A DNA stretch of 64,000 bases from DATMNR01 sp963702765 (GCA_963702765.1 CAVPEB010000033.1:88698-152697), one strand, 5' to 3'; counted from the first letter of the stretch, positions 9,181-19,703 are shown. Notes: generated by a model not told the origin, from the sequence alone. Made by a program: numbers and translations.

Positions 9181-9279
9181 CAGGCAGAACAGTTTATGGG
9201 TCAAAACTGCAAAGTGGTTCATTGGCCTATGAAGCTGTAAGCCATAATTTTTACGTCATCCAGTAGAAGTGTTGTCGTT

Positions 9280-10257
9280 CTATTCCACCGTGATGACAAC
9301 ATTTCCCTTTTTGTGTCCTGTATCGACATATCTGTGGGCTTCAGCAGTCTGTTCCAACGGATAGCATCTATCTATGACCGATTGTATCTTTCCCGCCTCA
9401 ATCAGACCTTTGAGGAATTTTAAGTCTTCAGTGCTTTCGCTCGCTCCCCTTGCTGCGTAGGGTATGACTTTCTTGCTGCTTCCCATCGAGGTCCATCGCC
9501 CTCGAATCCTCTGTGACAGCCGAGGATTACCCAAAAGATAAAAGCCCTTTTCCTTTAGTAATCTCATACAACCTGAGAAAGAACTCTTGCCTATCACGTC
9601 AAAAATAACATCATAAGTCTCACCGCTTTTCGTGTAATCCCCTTGAGTGTAATCAATAACCTGGTCTGCACCAATCGAACGCAGCATGTCCAATTTCCCG
9701 GTGCTGTCTACAGCCGTCACGTCAGCCCCAAAGTACCTGGCAAGCTGTATCGCAAAAGTACCTATACTTCCACCTGCACCAATAATGAAAACCTTTTGTC
9801 CGCTCTGGATATTGCATCTTTTCAGAAAATACATTGCTTCTAGTCCACCAATAGCAAGTGGGGCAGCTTCCTCATAAGTCATATTAGACGGTTTTATTGC
9901 CAGCACCCCGTCTTCAGGCAGACATGTGTACTCAGCATAAGCGCCAAGACGTAAACCGCTCCATCCAACAACCTGGTCTCCTTGCTTAAAACGTTGTACA
10001 TCTTTGCCGACTGCTTCAATTTCTCCGGATAGCTCCTGTCCCAGTACGCTTCTTGGTCTTCTAAAACCAAATCCTGCTCGCATGATGAGTTGCAACAGGA
10101 GAGGAAATTTGAGACCTCGAAGTTCACAGTCCGCTGCTGTTACTGTCGTGGCATAGATTCTTATTAGAACTTCATTGTCCTTGGGGATAGGTTTTGCTAC
10201 CTCTTGTAGCTGAAGCACATCTGGTGGACCATATCGTGTGCAGACAATTGCTTTCAT
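9280..10257 (-). CDS. Medium-chain dehydrogenase (quinone-oxidoreductase-like)
   Basis: A 325-residue MDR-superfamily enzyme: GroES-like N-terminal domain (MKAIVCTRYGPPDVLQL), then a Rossmann domain with VFIIGAGGSIGTFAIQLARYFGA for NAD(P) binding. It lacks the cysteine/histidine catalytic-zinc set of classical alcohol dehydrogenases and so fits the zinc-free quinone/enal reductase branch, which reduces activated C=C or quinone groups with NADPH. The ATG at 10257 has AGGAGA six bases upstream and is preferred over an ATG 66 bases further out. The neighbouring SDR lies upstream on the same strand after a gap of 166 bases. Confidence 0.85.
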   Translation of the reverse strand: MKAIVCTRYGPPDVLQLQEVAKPIPKDNEVLIRIYATTVTAADCELRGLKFPLLLQLIMRAGFGFRRPRSVLGQELSGEIEAVGKDVQRFKQGDQVVGWSGLRLGAYAEYTCLPEDGVLAIKPSNMTYEEAAPLAIGGLEAMYFLKRCNIQSGQKVFIIGAGGSIGTFAIQLARYFGADVTAVDSTGKLDMLRSIGADQVIDYTQGDYTKSGETYDVIFDVIGKSSFSGCMRLLKEKGFYLLGNPRLSQRIRGRWTSMGSSKKVIPYAARGASESTEDLKFLKGLIEAGKIQSVIDRCYPLEQTAEAHRYVDTGHKKGNVVITVE

Positions 10258-10423
10258 ATGGATCTCCTTCCGTGATCCAACTATTCGCCACGTATCGCTC
10301 CTTAGATATACAAGAGTTTTCACAAAAAGCAGGAGTGAGCGACATTTCTCCTCTAATACCTCTACCGATACATGTTACAACATAGGTACCCAGGTGCGGG
10401 AGATCCACTTTCCTGGGTGAAGA

Positions 10424-11257
10424 TCACCGTTGCATGGAATTGGACCCTATTTTGAACATCCGCCTGAAAAGGCCATCCCTGGCCGCGTCTCCAAGATGAA
10501 GAACGACTCTCTGTGAAAAAGGAACAGCGACCAGATAGCGCGCTTTCGGTTTGGAAGCTTCAATGGCCCGCTGAACCATCCTGGAAACGATCTCCGGCGC
10601 AGGCTCTTGCTTTCGCATGGTCGTCATCACCCGCAGATAGTGTTGATAGAGGGCGTGATACGGCGAATCAGGATTGGAGATGATCTCTTGTGAGTTGGCT
10701 TGAGCTGTGGTCATAAAATTGCTGCGGATATTCCCCGGTTCGATGAGCACAACCTGAATGCCAAAGGGTGCCAGCTCCACGCGCAAGGCATCACTGAGTG
10801 CTTCCAGGGCAAACTTTGTCGCCGAGTACGTCCCATTCACCGGAAGCACGAGTTTCCCGGCGAGCGAACCAATGGTAATCACACGCCCGGCTTTCTGCTG
10901 CCGCATGTACGGGACGACCGTACGAATCATGCGCATCACCCCGTACACGTTGACGTCAAACATCTGCTGTACCTGTTCTACCGGGATGTCCTCGACTGCT
11001 CCGCGCACAGCATATCCAGCATTATTGACCAGGATGTCAATGCGCCCAAAGCGGCGGACAACTTCCTGTGTGGCGCTGGCAACAGAGGTTGGATCGGTGA
11101 CATCCAGCGGCAGTTGTAATGCAACATGCAGATCGGACAGCCGCTCTGGGTGGCGTGCGGTAGCAATTACTGTATAGTTTGCTCGCGCCAACCGCCGTGC
11201 CAGGTCATGGCCGATCCCTGTAGAACAACCGGTAATCAGGACAATCTTTGATGGCAT
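10424..11257 (-). CDS. Short-chain dehydrogenase/reductase (classical SDR)
   Basis: A 277-residue SDR. The cofactor loop is TGCSTGIG (near residues 9-16), NNAG appears in NILVNNAGYAV, and the catalytic Ser-Tyr-Lys set is in TIGSLAG followed by YSATK. Many relatives are annotated as oxidoreductases acting on steroids, retinoids or fatty-acid derivatives, but the substrate cannot be inferred. The start MPSKIVLITG has GAGGTGT upstream. The 279 bases between this gene and hsdR hold no recognisable feature. Confidence 0.85.
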   Translation of the reverse strand: MPSKIVLITGCSTGIGHDLARRLARANYTVIATARHPERLSDLHVALQLPLDVTDPTSVASATQEVVRRFGRIDILVNNAGYAVRGAVEDIPVEQVQQMFDVNVYGVMRMIRTVVPYMRQQKAGRVITIGSLAGKLVLPVNGTYSATKFALEALSDALRVELAPFGIQVVLIEPGNIRSNFMTTAQANSQEIISNPDSPYHALYQHYLRVMTTMRKQEPAPEIVSRMVQRAIEASKPKARYLVAVPFSQRVVLHLGDAARDGLFRRMFKIGSNSMQR

Positions 11258-11536
11258 ACAACACCTCTCAATTTCGCTCGAGCATGTGCTTGATGATTCG
11301 CTATTCCTTATTTATTTAAGCTTGAGAAGATTTTTGCAATCCCAACGCCTGAACCCAACGATAGACATTAGATCTTTCATGCATCCACGATATTCCAGCG
11401 TGAGGAATCGGATGGCCGGTATGCTCCGGTAAATTCACTTAATAATAGCCAGGACGATTCAGGCTTTATGGGTTTTTCGTTCCGTTCATACTTACTTAAA
11501 GGCCAGAGTCCTGAGTGTAGTCAAAAGAGACTTTCG

Positions 11537-14500
11537 TTACTTCCCCGCTCTCCCAAGATAACGCTCGAACAACAAATCCAGCAACGTTTTCGCGAAATCA
11601 GGGTCATCGTTCACATGCTTGTAAAATTTGAAGTGACCGTCAATCATATCTTGCAGCAAATCGTTGACAACGTGATCGAAAGTGAGGCGGGCATTTTCGG
11701 GTGGGTTAACGCGCACGCTTGCCTCGAGAGCGGTATTGTATGCTAGCCGCTGCTCTATTTCAACTAAACACAGTTTATCTTCCTCTGTGAAATCAGTCCC
11801 GAAATGCTCATTCAGGTCGCGCAGAATTTGGGATAACGGTTCCAATTCATCATGACCTAACGTATAGATCTCTTTTGGGCCAATTGGGTTAAGCTCTTTT
11901 TCTCCACGTGGGAGAGAAATCGACCCTTTGCTTGTTTGCTTGATGCGATATGACTCTATATCAATGTTTTGCTGAATCTCAAGCGGGAGCCGCTCCAGTG
12001 ATGCCGGGAGTTTGCGCAACAGCAATCTACCAAACCCGTAGAGCTTTTCTAGATCTGTATCCACGAAGGTAATGATCTGTGAAAGAAAAGCATACAGGCG
12101 CACATAATCGGTAAGATGGCCCTTAAAATCAGCCTTTTCCTCATCTACAGCTTCACTATAACGCTCGACGACGGTAGCTAGTGCCGCGTAGAGCTTATCC
12201 TGCGTAGCCTTTGGATCAAAGTAAATTGTGGCAAAACGATTGATATCATCTTCGCTATAGAAGTGGAAGCTCGCGAGTTTTGTCTGAAGATCGTACAAAA
12301 GGTTCGGGTCTGTGACTTCGCTGAGCAGTGTTTTCTCATAGTAAGGAGCGAAGGCTTTCTCAATCTCCTCTGCCTCGTTAGCGAAATCGAGCACCATCGT
12401 TTCGTTCTTGTGTGGATAGATGCGGTTGAGGCGAGAGAGTGTCTGAACCGCATTGACCCCGCCCAGTTTCTTGTCTACATACATCGTATGCAGCAGCGGC
12501 TGGTCAAAACCTGTCTGGAACTTGTTTGCGACAATCAGTATGCGAAACGGTTCTTGTTTAAATATCTCGGCGGTCTTTGTGTCAGAAAAACCGTTCATGT
12601 TCGACTCGGTATAGTCGATACCCTTTTCATGCACCGTTCCAGAGAAGGCAACCAGCGCTTTGTAAGCATAACCATGTTCTTTGAGATATCTGTCCACCGC
12701 GTGTTTATAGCGCACAGCATGTAAGCGAGAGCGAGTCACAATCATCGCCTTTGCCTTGCCATCGATCTGGTGAGCAAACTGCCCGGCAAAGTGCTCGACC
12801 ATGATCGCCACTTTTTTAGCGATCGTTTGTTCGTGTCTATCAACAAAAGATTTGAGCAACAATGTAGCTTTGGTACGGTCATAATGCGGATCAGTCTCAA
12901 TCTTTTTGAGGAGACTCCAATAGGTTTTGTAAGTTGTGTAATTCTCCAGCACATCAAGGATGAAATGCTCATCAATCGCTTGTCGCATTGAATAGAGGCT
13001 GAACGCTTCGTACCCTCCATCAGAACGGCGCGTGCCAAAGAGTTCGAGGGTTTTGGGTTTAGGCGTAGCAGTGAACGCGAAGTAGCTTACGTTGTGCAGT
13101 CGCCCGCGCTTTTTCATCACTTCAGCTATGCGGTCCTCAAGGTTTTCACCCTCCTCGCTCTCTTCTGTGTCGACATCATCCAGACTCCCTATAGTCAACA
13201 CAGTCTTCAAGCTTTTGGTACTCTCGCCACTTTGGGAGGAGTGAGCTTCGTCAATGATGACGGCAAAGCGATTTCCTTTCAGTGACTCCATATCTTTGAC
13301 AATCACAGGAAACTTTTGCAGAGTCGTGACAATGATGGTCTTACCATGTTCAAGCGCATCTTTGAGTTGGCCAGAAGTCTTATCGATGTTCTCGACAACC
13401 CCCAGGGTTTGTTCGAACTGTTGCACCGTTTGTTGCAGTTGCCTATCTAACACACGGCGATCTGTGATCACGATGATAGAGTCAAAGACACGCCGATCCA
13501 TGCTATCATGCAGTACAGATAGCTGATGCGCCAGCCAGGAGATTGAGTTACTCTTTCCACTACCAGCGCTATGTTGGATCAGATACCGTTGTCCCGCGCC
13601 TTTCTCGCGTGCATCAACTACTAAACGACGTACAGCATCAAGCTGGTGATTACGCGGGAAAATCAGGCTTTTCTTGCCCGTCTTTCTCCCTTTATCATCT
13701 TGCTCTTCGATCTCCTGGATAAAATGTTGTATCAGGTTGAGCACGCTATTCCTGGCCCAGATGTTCTCCCACAAGTAGGCAGTAGCAAAGCCTTTCCATG
13801 ATGCTGGATTGCCAGCACCTCCCTTGTTTCCCTTGTTGAAAGGCAAAAATCGCGTGTTCTGTCCTTCAAGATGCGAGGTCATATACACAAGCTCTGGATC
13901 AACCGCGAAATGAACCAGGCAGCGGCCAAAAGCGAAAAGTGGTTCGCGTGGATCGCGATCAGCGCGGTACTGCTTAATCGCATTTTCGACGTTCTGTCCT
14001 GTGAACGGGTTCTTGAGTTCAGCCGTGAAGATCGGTAAGCCATTCAGAAACAGCACGAGGTCCAGGCTATTATTGTTGTGTTCGCTATAATGCAGTTGGC
14101 GTACTTCGCTAAAAAGGTTGGCGCCATAAAGGTTGAGTAAATCATAGTTCAAGCCGCTCGATGGGATAAAGTAGGCAAGCTGAAACCTGCAGCCATTGGC
14201 CTTGATGCCTTTACGCAACACATGCAGCGTGGCACGAGCGCGCAGTTCGCTGGACAGTCGTTGCAAGAACGGTGTCCTGGCATCGCCCTCGTGTTGCTTC
14301 TTGAACTTCTCCCATTCTTTCGGTTGTGTGGCATAGATAAAATTGAGCACATCTTCGGGAATCAGGCAGAGAGCCCTGTCGTATTCTTCCGATAAGTGCT
14401 TGCGATAACCTCCAGGTGCTACGTCATCTGGTGTCAGGTTGCTGGTGCCAGGACCGTAAAGCGGAGCAGGATGATGTATGCCTTGCAGTGTTGATTGCGC

Positions 14501-14566
14501 CACAGGTGGGCAAGAAAGTAGCACCTGTTCAATTGTTTCCTCGAGGTTCTTTTCGGAGATGTCCAT
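11537..14566 (-). CDS. hsdR: Type I restriction enzyme, R subunit
   Basis: A 1009-residue translocase/nuclease that cuts DNA after ATP-driven translocation. In order: HSDR_N nuclease domain with LDLVLFLNGLPIFTAELKNP (PD-(D/E)xK type, near residue 180), Walker A HSAGSGKS (near 333), DEAH-box IIDEAHSS (near 438), motif III FAFTATPK, and helicase motifs VANKFQTGFDQP and QTLSRLNR. The ATG at 14566 has GAGGAG upstream; a GTG at 14581 overlapping the previous stop by four bases (GTGA) is the alternative. It is the last gene of the operon, coupled to the DUF262 gene. All motifs look intact. Confidence 0.95.
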   Translation of the reverse strand: MDISEKNLEETIEQVLLSCPPVAQSTLQGIHHPAPLYGPGTSNLTPDDVAPGGYRKHLSEEYDRALCLIPEDVLNFIYATQPKEWEKFKKQHEGDARTPFLQRLSSELRARATLHVLRKGIKANGCRFQLAYFIPSSGLNYDLLNLYGANLFSEVRQLHYSEHNNNSLDLVLFLNGLPIFTAELKNPFTGQNVENAIKQYRADRDPREPLFAFGRCLVHFAVDPELVYMTSHLEGQNTRFLPFNKGNKGGAGNPASWKGFATAYLWENIWARNSVLNLIQHFIQEIEEQDDKGRKTGKKSLIFPRNHQLDAVRRLVVDAREKGAGQRYLIQHSAGSGKSNSISWLAHQLSVLHDSMDRRVFDSIIVITDRRVLDRQLQQTVQQFEQTLGVVENIDKTSGQLKDALEHGKTIIVTTLQKFPVIVKDMESLKGNRFAVIIDEAHSSQSGESTKSLKTVLTIGSLDDVDTEESEEGENLEDRIAEVMKKRGRLHNVSYFAFTATPKPKTLELFGTRRSDGGYEAFSLYSMRQAIDEHFILDVLENYTTYKTYWSLLKKIETDPHYDRTKATLLLKSFVDRHEQTIAKKVAIMVEHFAGQFAHQIDGKAKAMIVTRSRLHAVRYKHAVDRYLKEHGYAYKALVAFSGTVHEKGIDYTESNMNGFSDTKTAEIFKQEPFRILIVANKFQTGFDQPLLHTMYVDKKLGGVNAVQTLSRLNRIYPHKNETMVLDFANEAEEIEKAFAPYYEKTLLSEVTDPNLLYDLQTKLASFHFYSEDDINRFATIYFDPKATQDKLYAALATVVERYSEAVDEEKADFKGHLTDYVRLYAFLSQIITFVDTDLEKLYGFGRLLLRKLPASLERLPLEIQQNIDIESYRIKQTSKGSISLPRGEKELNPIGPKEIYTLGHDELEPLSQILRDLNEHFGTDFTEEDKLCLVEIEQRLAYNTALEASVRVNPPENARLTFDHVVNDLLQDMIDGHFKFYKHVNDDPDFAKTLLDLLFERYLGRAGK

Positions 14567-14577
14567 GAGGTAACTCC

Positions 14578-16416
14578 TCACTCTAATTCCTTGTCAAATC
14601 TTGATGGACCCCAGATTTCCTCACAAATCAGTCGGTAAAGCTCCTGCCTGGCCTCCAGTTCAGCCTTTTTGAATGTTGGATAAGGTCTGAAAGGTAGCCC
14701 ACTGCGGTATACATAAGCCAGGAAAGAAGGATTTTTCTCATAGCATTGTTCATTGAGAGATTGAGCAAGCAGATTTTGGCCGAAGTAGCGTTTTACCTTC
14801 GCTTCATAAGGCTCGTCATTAAAACTTTGGTTGAAACCGCGAGGGAGTAGCACGAGATCTCCGATACGGCTACGATATGTGGCAAATTCCTGTTCAGTAG
14901 AGAACTCATCTATATGGCGTTCGTACTTATCAGCCCAAATATGCTCGATCTCAAAGGGCTTTTTGATCTCCCTGGAAACATATGTCACGAAGCTGGACTC
15001 AACACCGCTCTGCTCCTCGATATGCTGCGTTATGCGTGCAAGTATGTGTTGAACGTATCGCTTGCTCCACATGTTCAAACGGAACCACGGCATAGCATTG
15101 AAACTCTCTCCCATCGTAGCGACCTTCTCTTTGAGTACTTCCGCTAGCGACGGCACATCTAACTCGCGAATATCTTTCATCAGGTTAAACATTGTGTACA
15201 CTATGGATGAGTAGTCCAGTGTGCGAAAATTGACGGCTCGACGTACAATAAAAATGTCCAGGTAGCCAGCAACCAGCCTCATTTTACGATCTACTGTTTC
15301 CATGTCATCTTCAATGCGAAGCGGAGCAAGTAGTAATGGATATTGCAGCGTAAAGTTGTTGTGAGCATTGTAATAGACATACTCTAAACCTGGGGTCAAT
15401 TTTTGTGCAGCCTGGCGAATACGAATATAATGGATTGCAAAACGATTAAAACGACTCATGACAAAATCGTAGAAGTCATCACTCCTTTTTAATCCAATGC
15501 GATCCTTTTCCTCACGTACCCATTTATGAAATGTACCTATTTTCTCGAAATCTTTATTAACAGCGCCTTTTCTACCTTCGCGTATCGAGTCAGCATACTT
15601 GGCACGTAGCCACGCCTTGAAGAAGTCTTCCTCTTCTTTCCCTTGCAACGCTATCAGTTCAAGGAGACGCTTTTTCCATAAATCATTTGCTTTATCCCTA
15701 TCGATGGGGTCGGTGATATTTGCAAGCAGATAACCTTTCAGCATGTCCGTAGGACTCAAGCTAAGTCCTCGATCATTCATGGTCTCGAATATTGTGTAGG
15801 CTTCATCATCAGAGTAGGCCGTAATTTCAACAAGGTCGACATTATCAATGAGCCAATCCATAAAGTATGGTAAAGTCCCATTTTTTAGCGTCCCTGGAAA
15901 ATTCTCTTCAATGTCGTTATAGCGTGCTGCAATGCTACGCACAGATTCTGGTTGTTCAGAGTCGGCAGGATCAAAAGGTTGATTGTTGTAAAGTGTTTCA
16001 ATACACTCAATGCGCTCCGCAACATCCATGTTAAATGACTTGGTGCCATATTTTTCAGAGTAAATCAGCTTATCCACATCAACCCGTTCATTCTCAGGTC
16101 GTCCTCGTTGGAGGTTGTATAAAAATATCAGAAGAAGTGTCAGTGAAGTAAGCCGCTGCTGTCCATCAATTATATATTTTTGACCGTTTCGGCTACTGAT
16201 GACAACCGAACCGAGAAAATAGTGTGTATAACGTTCAACCTGAGAGCGCGAGTGCTCCTCCCTATAACTATCGAAGAACTTCGATTCTAAATCTTCTAAT
16301 AACTCTTTAATTTGCTTGGTTGTCCACTTATATTCACGCTGATAGTAGTCAATACTATATTTGATTCCATCCAAAAGCTCGCGTATTGATTTTGAGCGTG
16401 CATCAATTTTGTTCAT
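14578..16416 (-). CDS. DUF262/DUF1524 (GmrSD-like) protein inside the type I R-M operon
   Basis: A 612-residue protein. The N-terminal DUF262 (ParB-like nucleotide-binding/hydrolysing) domain carries IDGQQRLTSLTLL at residues 83-95. The C-terminal DUF1524 part has the HNH-like FEIEHIWADKYERH near residue 490 and RIGDLVLLPRGFN after it. The same two domains form GmrS and GmrD of the type IV enzyme that cuts modified DNA, here as one chain. It lies between hsdS and hsdR in the same direction and couples to hsdR by a short overlap, so it is probably an accessory defence nuclease. The target modification is not predictable. Confidence 0.85.
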   Translation of the reverse strand: MNKIDARSKSIRELLDGIKYSIDYYQREYKWTTKQIKELLEDLESKFFDSYREEHSRSQVERYTHYFLGSVVISSRNGQKYIIDGQQRLTSLTLLLIFLYNLQRGRPENERVDVDKLIYSEKYGTKSFNMDVAERIECIETLYNNQPFDPADSEQPESVRSIAARYNDIEENFPGTLKNGTLPYFMDWLIDNVDLVEITAYSDDEAYTIFETMNDRGLSLSPTDMLKGYLLANITDPIDRDKANDLWKKRLLELIALQGKEEEDFFKAWLRAKYADSIREGRKGAVNKDFEKIGTFHKWVREEKDRIGLKRSDDFYDFVMSRFNRFAIHYIRIRQAAQKLTPGLEYVYYNAHNNFTLQYPLLLAPLRIEDDMETVDRKMRLVAGYLDIFIVRRAVNFRTLDYSSIVYTMFNLMKDIRELDVPSLAEVLKEKVATMGESFNAMPWFRLNMWSKRYVQHILARITQHIEEQSGVESSFVTYVSREIKKPFEIEHIWADKYERHIDEFSTEQEFATYRSRIGDLVLLPRGFNQSFNDEPYEAKVKRYFGQNLLAQSLNEQCYEKNPSFLAYVYRSGLPFRPYPTFKKAELEARQELYRLICEEIWGPSRFDKELE

Positions 16417-16455
16417 ACTGGTTACTCCCCCTGTAACGTCTTTAGAATTAATTTT

Positions 16456-17673
16456 TCAAAGAGTTGGCATTGGTAAAGGTATTCTTGAGAGAATACTGGT
16501 ATTCAAATTATCCATAGTTGAGCCTACAGATTCCAACAGAAGCCAATCTCTAACGCCGTCAGTTGATAATACCTTGCTCAAGAATGATGGCACAGATGAA
16601 GTAACTCGAGGACGCATTAGCAGACTACCTGTTCCACATAGCCAACCCGCCTCTTTTTCAGTTACCAATGCGCATTCTACCCATTTGTCCACGCCTGGCA
16701 AATACGATATCACCTTTTTGCAATCCATGGCGAGTTAATCGAGAAAAGGTTTCCTCATTGACGGCACAATCCCAGTCTGGAGAGATATGTCCATCCTTCA
16801 AGTGAGATGGGTTAATAACTGGAATACCATTAGGTGAATAATCACTTGAATGAAGTTGGCTACCAAAGGGCCCCGTTTGAAGCAACTCGGTGATATCACG
16901 CACTCGTTTCACTTCCCAATGCTCCGGAATCTCCCCCAACCACTCCACACCCGAATCCTTCATCGGCACCGTAGGGTCAAGCCCTTTAGTAACAGCATGG
17001 CTAATGAGAGTGGCACGCTTCTCCTTCAAAAGCTCGATCAGTTGCTCCTTCTTCGTTATAAGAGCATTGATTCTGGCTATTTCATGGTCAAGGAAAGCGG
17101 CGATTGCGCGTTGTTCCGTAAAAGGAGGGAACATAAATCGATATTTTTTAAGCTTTTCACTTGTAAGATGACCGATAGTGCTTCGATTGACTCCAGCCTC
17201 GAATACTCCGAGTTTGGCTACGGCATAAAGAACATAAAAGAGGAAACGCCCCAGTTCCTTATAGGTTAAGGGACGTACACGATGGACTGCATTTTGGATA
17301 TAACATTCAGCAAGTTCTCCTCGCCATATTGCTGTACGTCCGACTTCGCCGCCTTCACATACCAGGAGATCACCATTTGTAAGAGCATACTTGCGCCTTT
17401 CTGCCGGAGCAAAATCCATTTCAAAAATATCTGAAATATCAACGTGATCCCATTGAATGTTTACATTACGAAGATATGGTGCAAGTGCTAATCCCGTTAT
17501 GTCTTCCTGATTGCGCATCTTTCCTAGTTGAATACTATAACGGGAGTATAATGGTGCTAGATCCCAATGCGCTGGAATCTCCCCAACCATTCGACCCCCG
17601 AATCCTTATAAGCAGGATAAGGCTGCCACTTTCCCGTTAACGTAATAGTTGGAGTCAACTCTGTTTGAGTCAT
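16456..17673 (-). pseudogene. hsdS: Type I specificity subunit HsdS with two frameshifts and a missing C-terminus
   Basis: HsdS reads the DNA target. The gene begins at ATG 17673, overlapping the hsdM stop by ATGA, with MTQTELTPTITLTGK and DSGVEWLG. The frame is lost near 17581 (GGGG where GGGGG would restore LGEIPAHW). The long middle frame runs to 16658 with the first recognition domain, the conserved coiled region TEQRAIAAFLDHEIARINAL, and most of the second recognition domain. A one-base insertion near 16670 (GGTAGAATGC) shifts again, back to the original frame, which continues to 16456. The protein then stops at LPMPTL, so the second conserved helical repeat is absent. Either a decayed gene or two base-calling errors plus a real truncation. 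Confidence 0.8.
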
Positions 17674-19703
17674 CCTGCTACCTCGTGCAACAGTTCCAGG
17701 ATATCGCGTTCCAATATCTTAATCTCGGCCTCAATTTCCGCTAAGGGTCTTGGCGGCTGGTATCTATAGAAATAGCAGTTGAAGTTGATCTCATAGCCTA
17801 CTTTCCCTATCTCACCATCCTTGTGGTCACGCGTAGCGCCATTGATCCAGGCATCGGGCACATGAGGCTTAACTTCGCGCTTAAAGAAGGTCCATATGTC
17901 TTCCTTGAGTGGCACGTTTACAGTATCGCGCAGTTCTGGATCATGCTCGGGATTGCCGTCTTTGTCGCGGCAGATCTCGGCGATTTCGTCTCTCTCGGAG
18001 AGGGCTGCGAGAATAGCTTTGCGTATAGGGGGTGAGAGTTTGAGTCCTGCTGATTTAGCTGTGCTATCCAGCACCCAGTCAAATGTAGGGCGATCTTTGA
18101 AGAGCGTATCAGGTAAGCGGGAAAGCATGGCAAGCATAGCTTCCTGTTGTGTGCGTCCCTCTGCCTCTTCAGCCGCCTTCTCTTGTGGGTTTTTCTTTTT
18201 GCTGGTTGCAAGGTCTTGAAACGCTTTTTGCTGCTGGAGATGAGCAATACGTTCTGGACTGGCCTGAAAGTTGAGTCGCAGGGAACGTTCAACGGTGATC
18301 TTGCGATAGCCAAAATCAGTCGTGTCAAATATCTTGGAGTATTCGCCATCTGTGAAAGAGAGAAAAATGTCGCTGATACGTGCAATATGTTCTTTCGAGA
18401 TTTCGCGTCGTTTGTCGCCCATGCTTTTGCGCATCTGTACCCAGAAGTCGGTGGCATTGATGAGCTGTACTTTCCCTCGCCGTTGGGCTTCTTTGCGATT
18501 GGTGAGCACCCATATATAGGTGGAAATGCCAGTGTTATAGAAGAGTTGCTCGGGTAGGGCGACGATGGCCTCAAGCCAATCGTTCTCCAATATCCAGCGG
18601 CAAATCTCGCTTTCTCCACTGCCTGCATCACCTGTGAAGAGGGGTGAGCCGTTCATAACGATGGCTATGCGGCTACCGCCCTTGTCAGTATCTTGCATGC
18701 GATCAAGCATGTGTTGAAGAAAGAGCAGTTGACCATCACTGATACGTGGTGTGCCAGCACCAAAGCGACCGCCATCACCACGGTCAGCTTCAGCTTCTAC
18801 AGTCGCCTGATCCATTTTCCATTCTTTGCCATAAGGTGGATTGGTGAGTAAATAATCGAAGTGCTTGTCAGCATGCTGGTCCTTTGAAAGTGTGCTGCCG
18901 AACTTGATGTTTTCTGCATCGCGCCCATCGGCGCTTTTCATATACAGGTCGGACTTGCAAATAGCGAATGTCTCGCCGTTCAACTCCTGGCCGAAGAGAT
19001 GCACTTCTGCCATCGGGTTGATTTCGAGTATGCGCTCCTTTGCGATAGTCAGCATGCCACCCGATCCACAACACGGGTCGTAGACGGTGCGTACGATGTG
19101 GTTCTGTTGTAAAGCATCCTGATCCTCTGCCAACGCCAGGTTGACCATCAGGCAAATCACCTCGCGTGGAGTAAAGTGTTCACCTGGATTTTCGTTCAGA
19201 GCTTCGTTAAATTTGCGGATAAGCTCTTCGAAAATATAGCCCATCTCAAGGTTCAAGACTACGTCTGGATGGAGATCAATGTTCTTAAATTTTTCCATCA
19301 CAAGAAAAAGCAGACCAGCCTCTTCAAGTTTGGAGATAGTATTATTGAAGTCAAATTTCTCCAGCACTTCGCGCATGTTATCACTAAAGCCGTTGATGTA
19401 GGCTTTCAAGTTGGCTGCCAGGTGGGGAGCATCGCTCAGTAGCCGCTCGAAATCATACAACGAGGTATTGTAGAAGGAGAAACCAGAGGCTTTGCAAAGT
19501 TGGGGAGCAAGGTTGTCGATTTTACCTTTTAGCCTGGCATTGACTTCCAGTACATGTTCTTTAGTAGGTTGTAGTACACAGTCGATGCGGCGAAGTACTG
19601 TGAGCGGTAAAATGACATCCTGGTATTTGCTGCGCTTGAATGTATCTCGTATGAGGTCTGCTACACTCCAGATAAAGTTGACTTTTTCACTGAAATTGTT
19701 CAT
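17670..19703 (-). CDS. hsdM: Type I modification methyltransferase, M subunit
   Basis: A 677-residue N6-adenine methyltransferase. The HsdM N-terminal helical domain is at residues 1-150 (VADLIRDTFKRSKYQDVILP). The SAM-binding motif I DPCCGSGGML is near residue 213 and the catalytic motif IV TNPPYG near 288. A long C-terminal region follows, ending ILERDILELLHEVAG. It methylates the target for self-protection and is required for cutting by HsdR. It is the first gene of the operon and overlaps hsdS by four bases. No frameshift is seen. It differs from the hsdM whose fragments lie at 23330 and 30246. Confidence 0.95.
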   Translation of the reverse strand: MNNFSEKVNFIWSVADLIRDTFKRSKYQDVILPLTVLRRIDCVLQPTKEHVLEVNARLKGKIDNLAPQLCKASGFSFYNTSLYDFERLLSDAPHLAANLKAYINGFSDNMREVLEKFDFNNTISKLEEAGLLFLVMEKFKNIDLHPDVVLNLEMGYIFEELIRKFNEALNENPGEHFTPREVICLMVNLALAEDQDALQQNHIVRTVYDPCCGSGGMLTIAKERILEINPMAEVHLFGQELNGETFAICKSDLYMKSADGRDAENIKFGSTLSKDQHADKHFDYLLTNPPYGKEWKMDQATVEAEADRGDGGRFGAGTPRISDGQLLFLQHMLDRMQDTDKGGSRIAIVMNGSPLFTGDAGSGESEICRWILENDWLEAIVALPEQLFYNTGISTYIWVLTNRKEAQRRGKVQLINATDFWVQMRKSMGDKRREISKEHIARISDIFLSFTDGEYSKIFDTTDFGYRKITVERSLRLNFQASPERIAHLQQQKAFQDLATSKKKNPQEKAAEEAEGRTQQEAMLAMLSRLPDTLFKDRPTFDWVLDSTAKSAGLKLSPPIRKAILAALSERDEIAEICRDKDGNPEHDPELRDTVNVPLKEDIWTFFKREVKPHVPDAWINGATRDHKDGEIGKVGYEINFNCYFYRYQPPRPLAEIEAEIKILERDILELLHEVAG

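Noticed and set aside
10700..11177. Two overlapping 139-codon frames opposite the SDR
   Set aside because: Shadows of the SDR gene; both span its active-site codons on the other strand.
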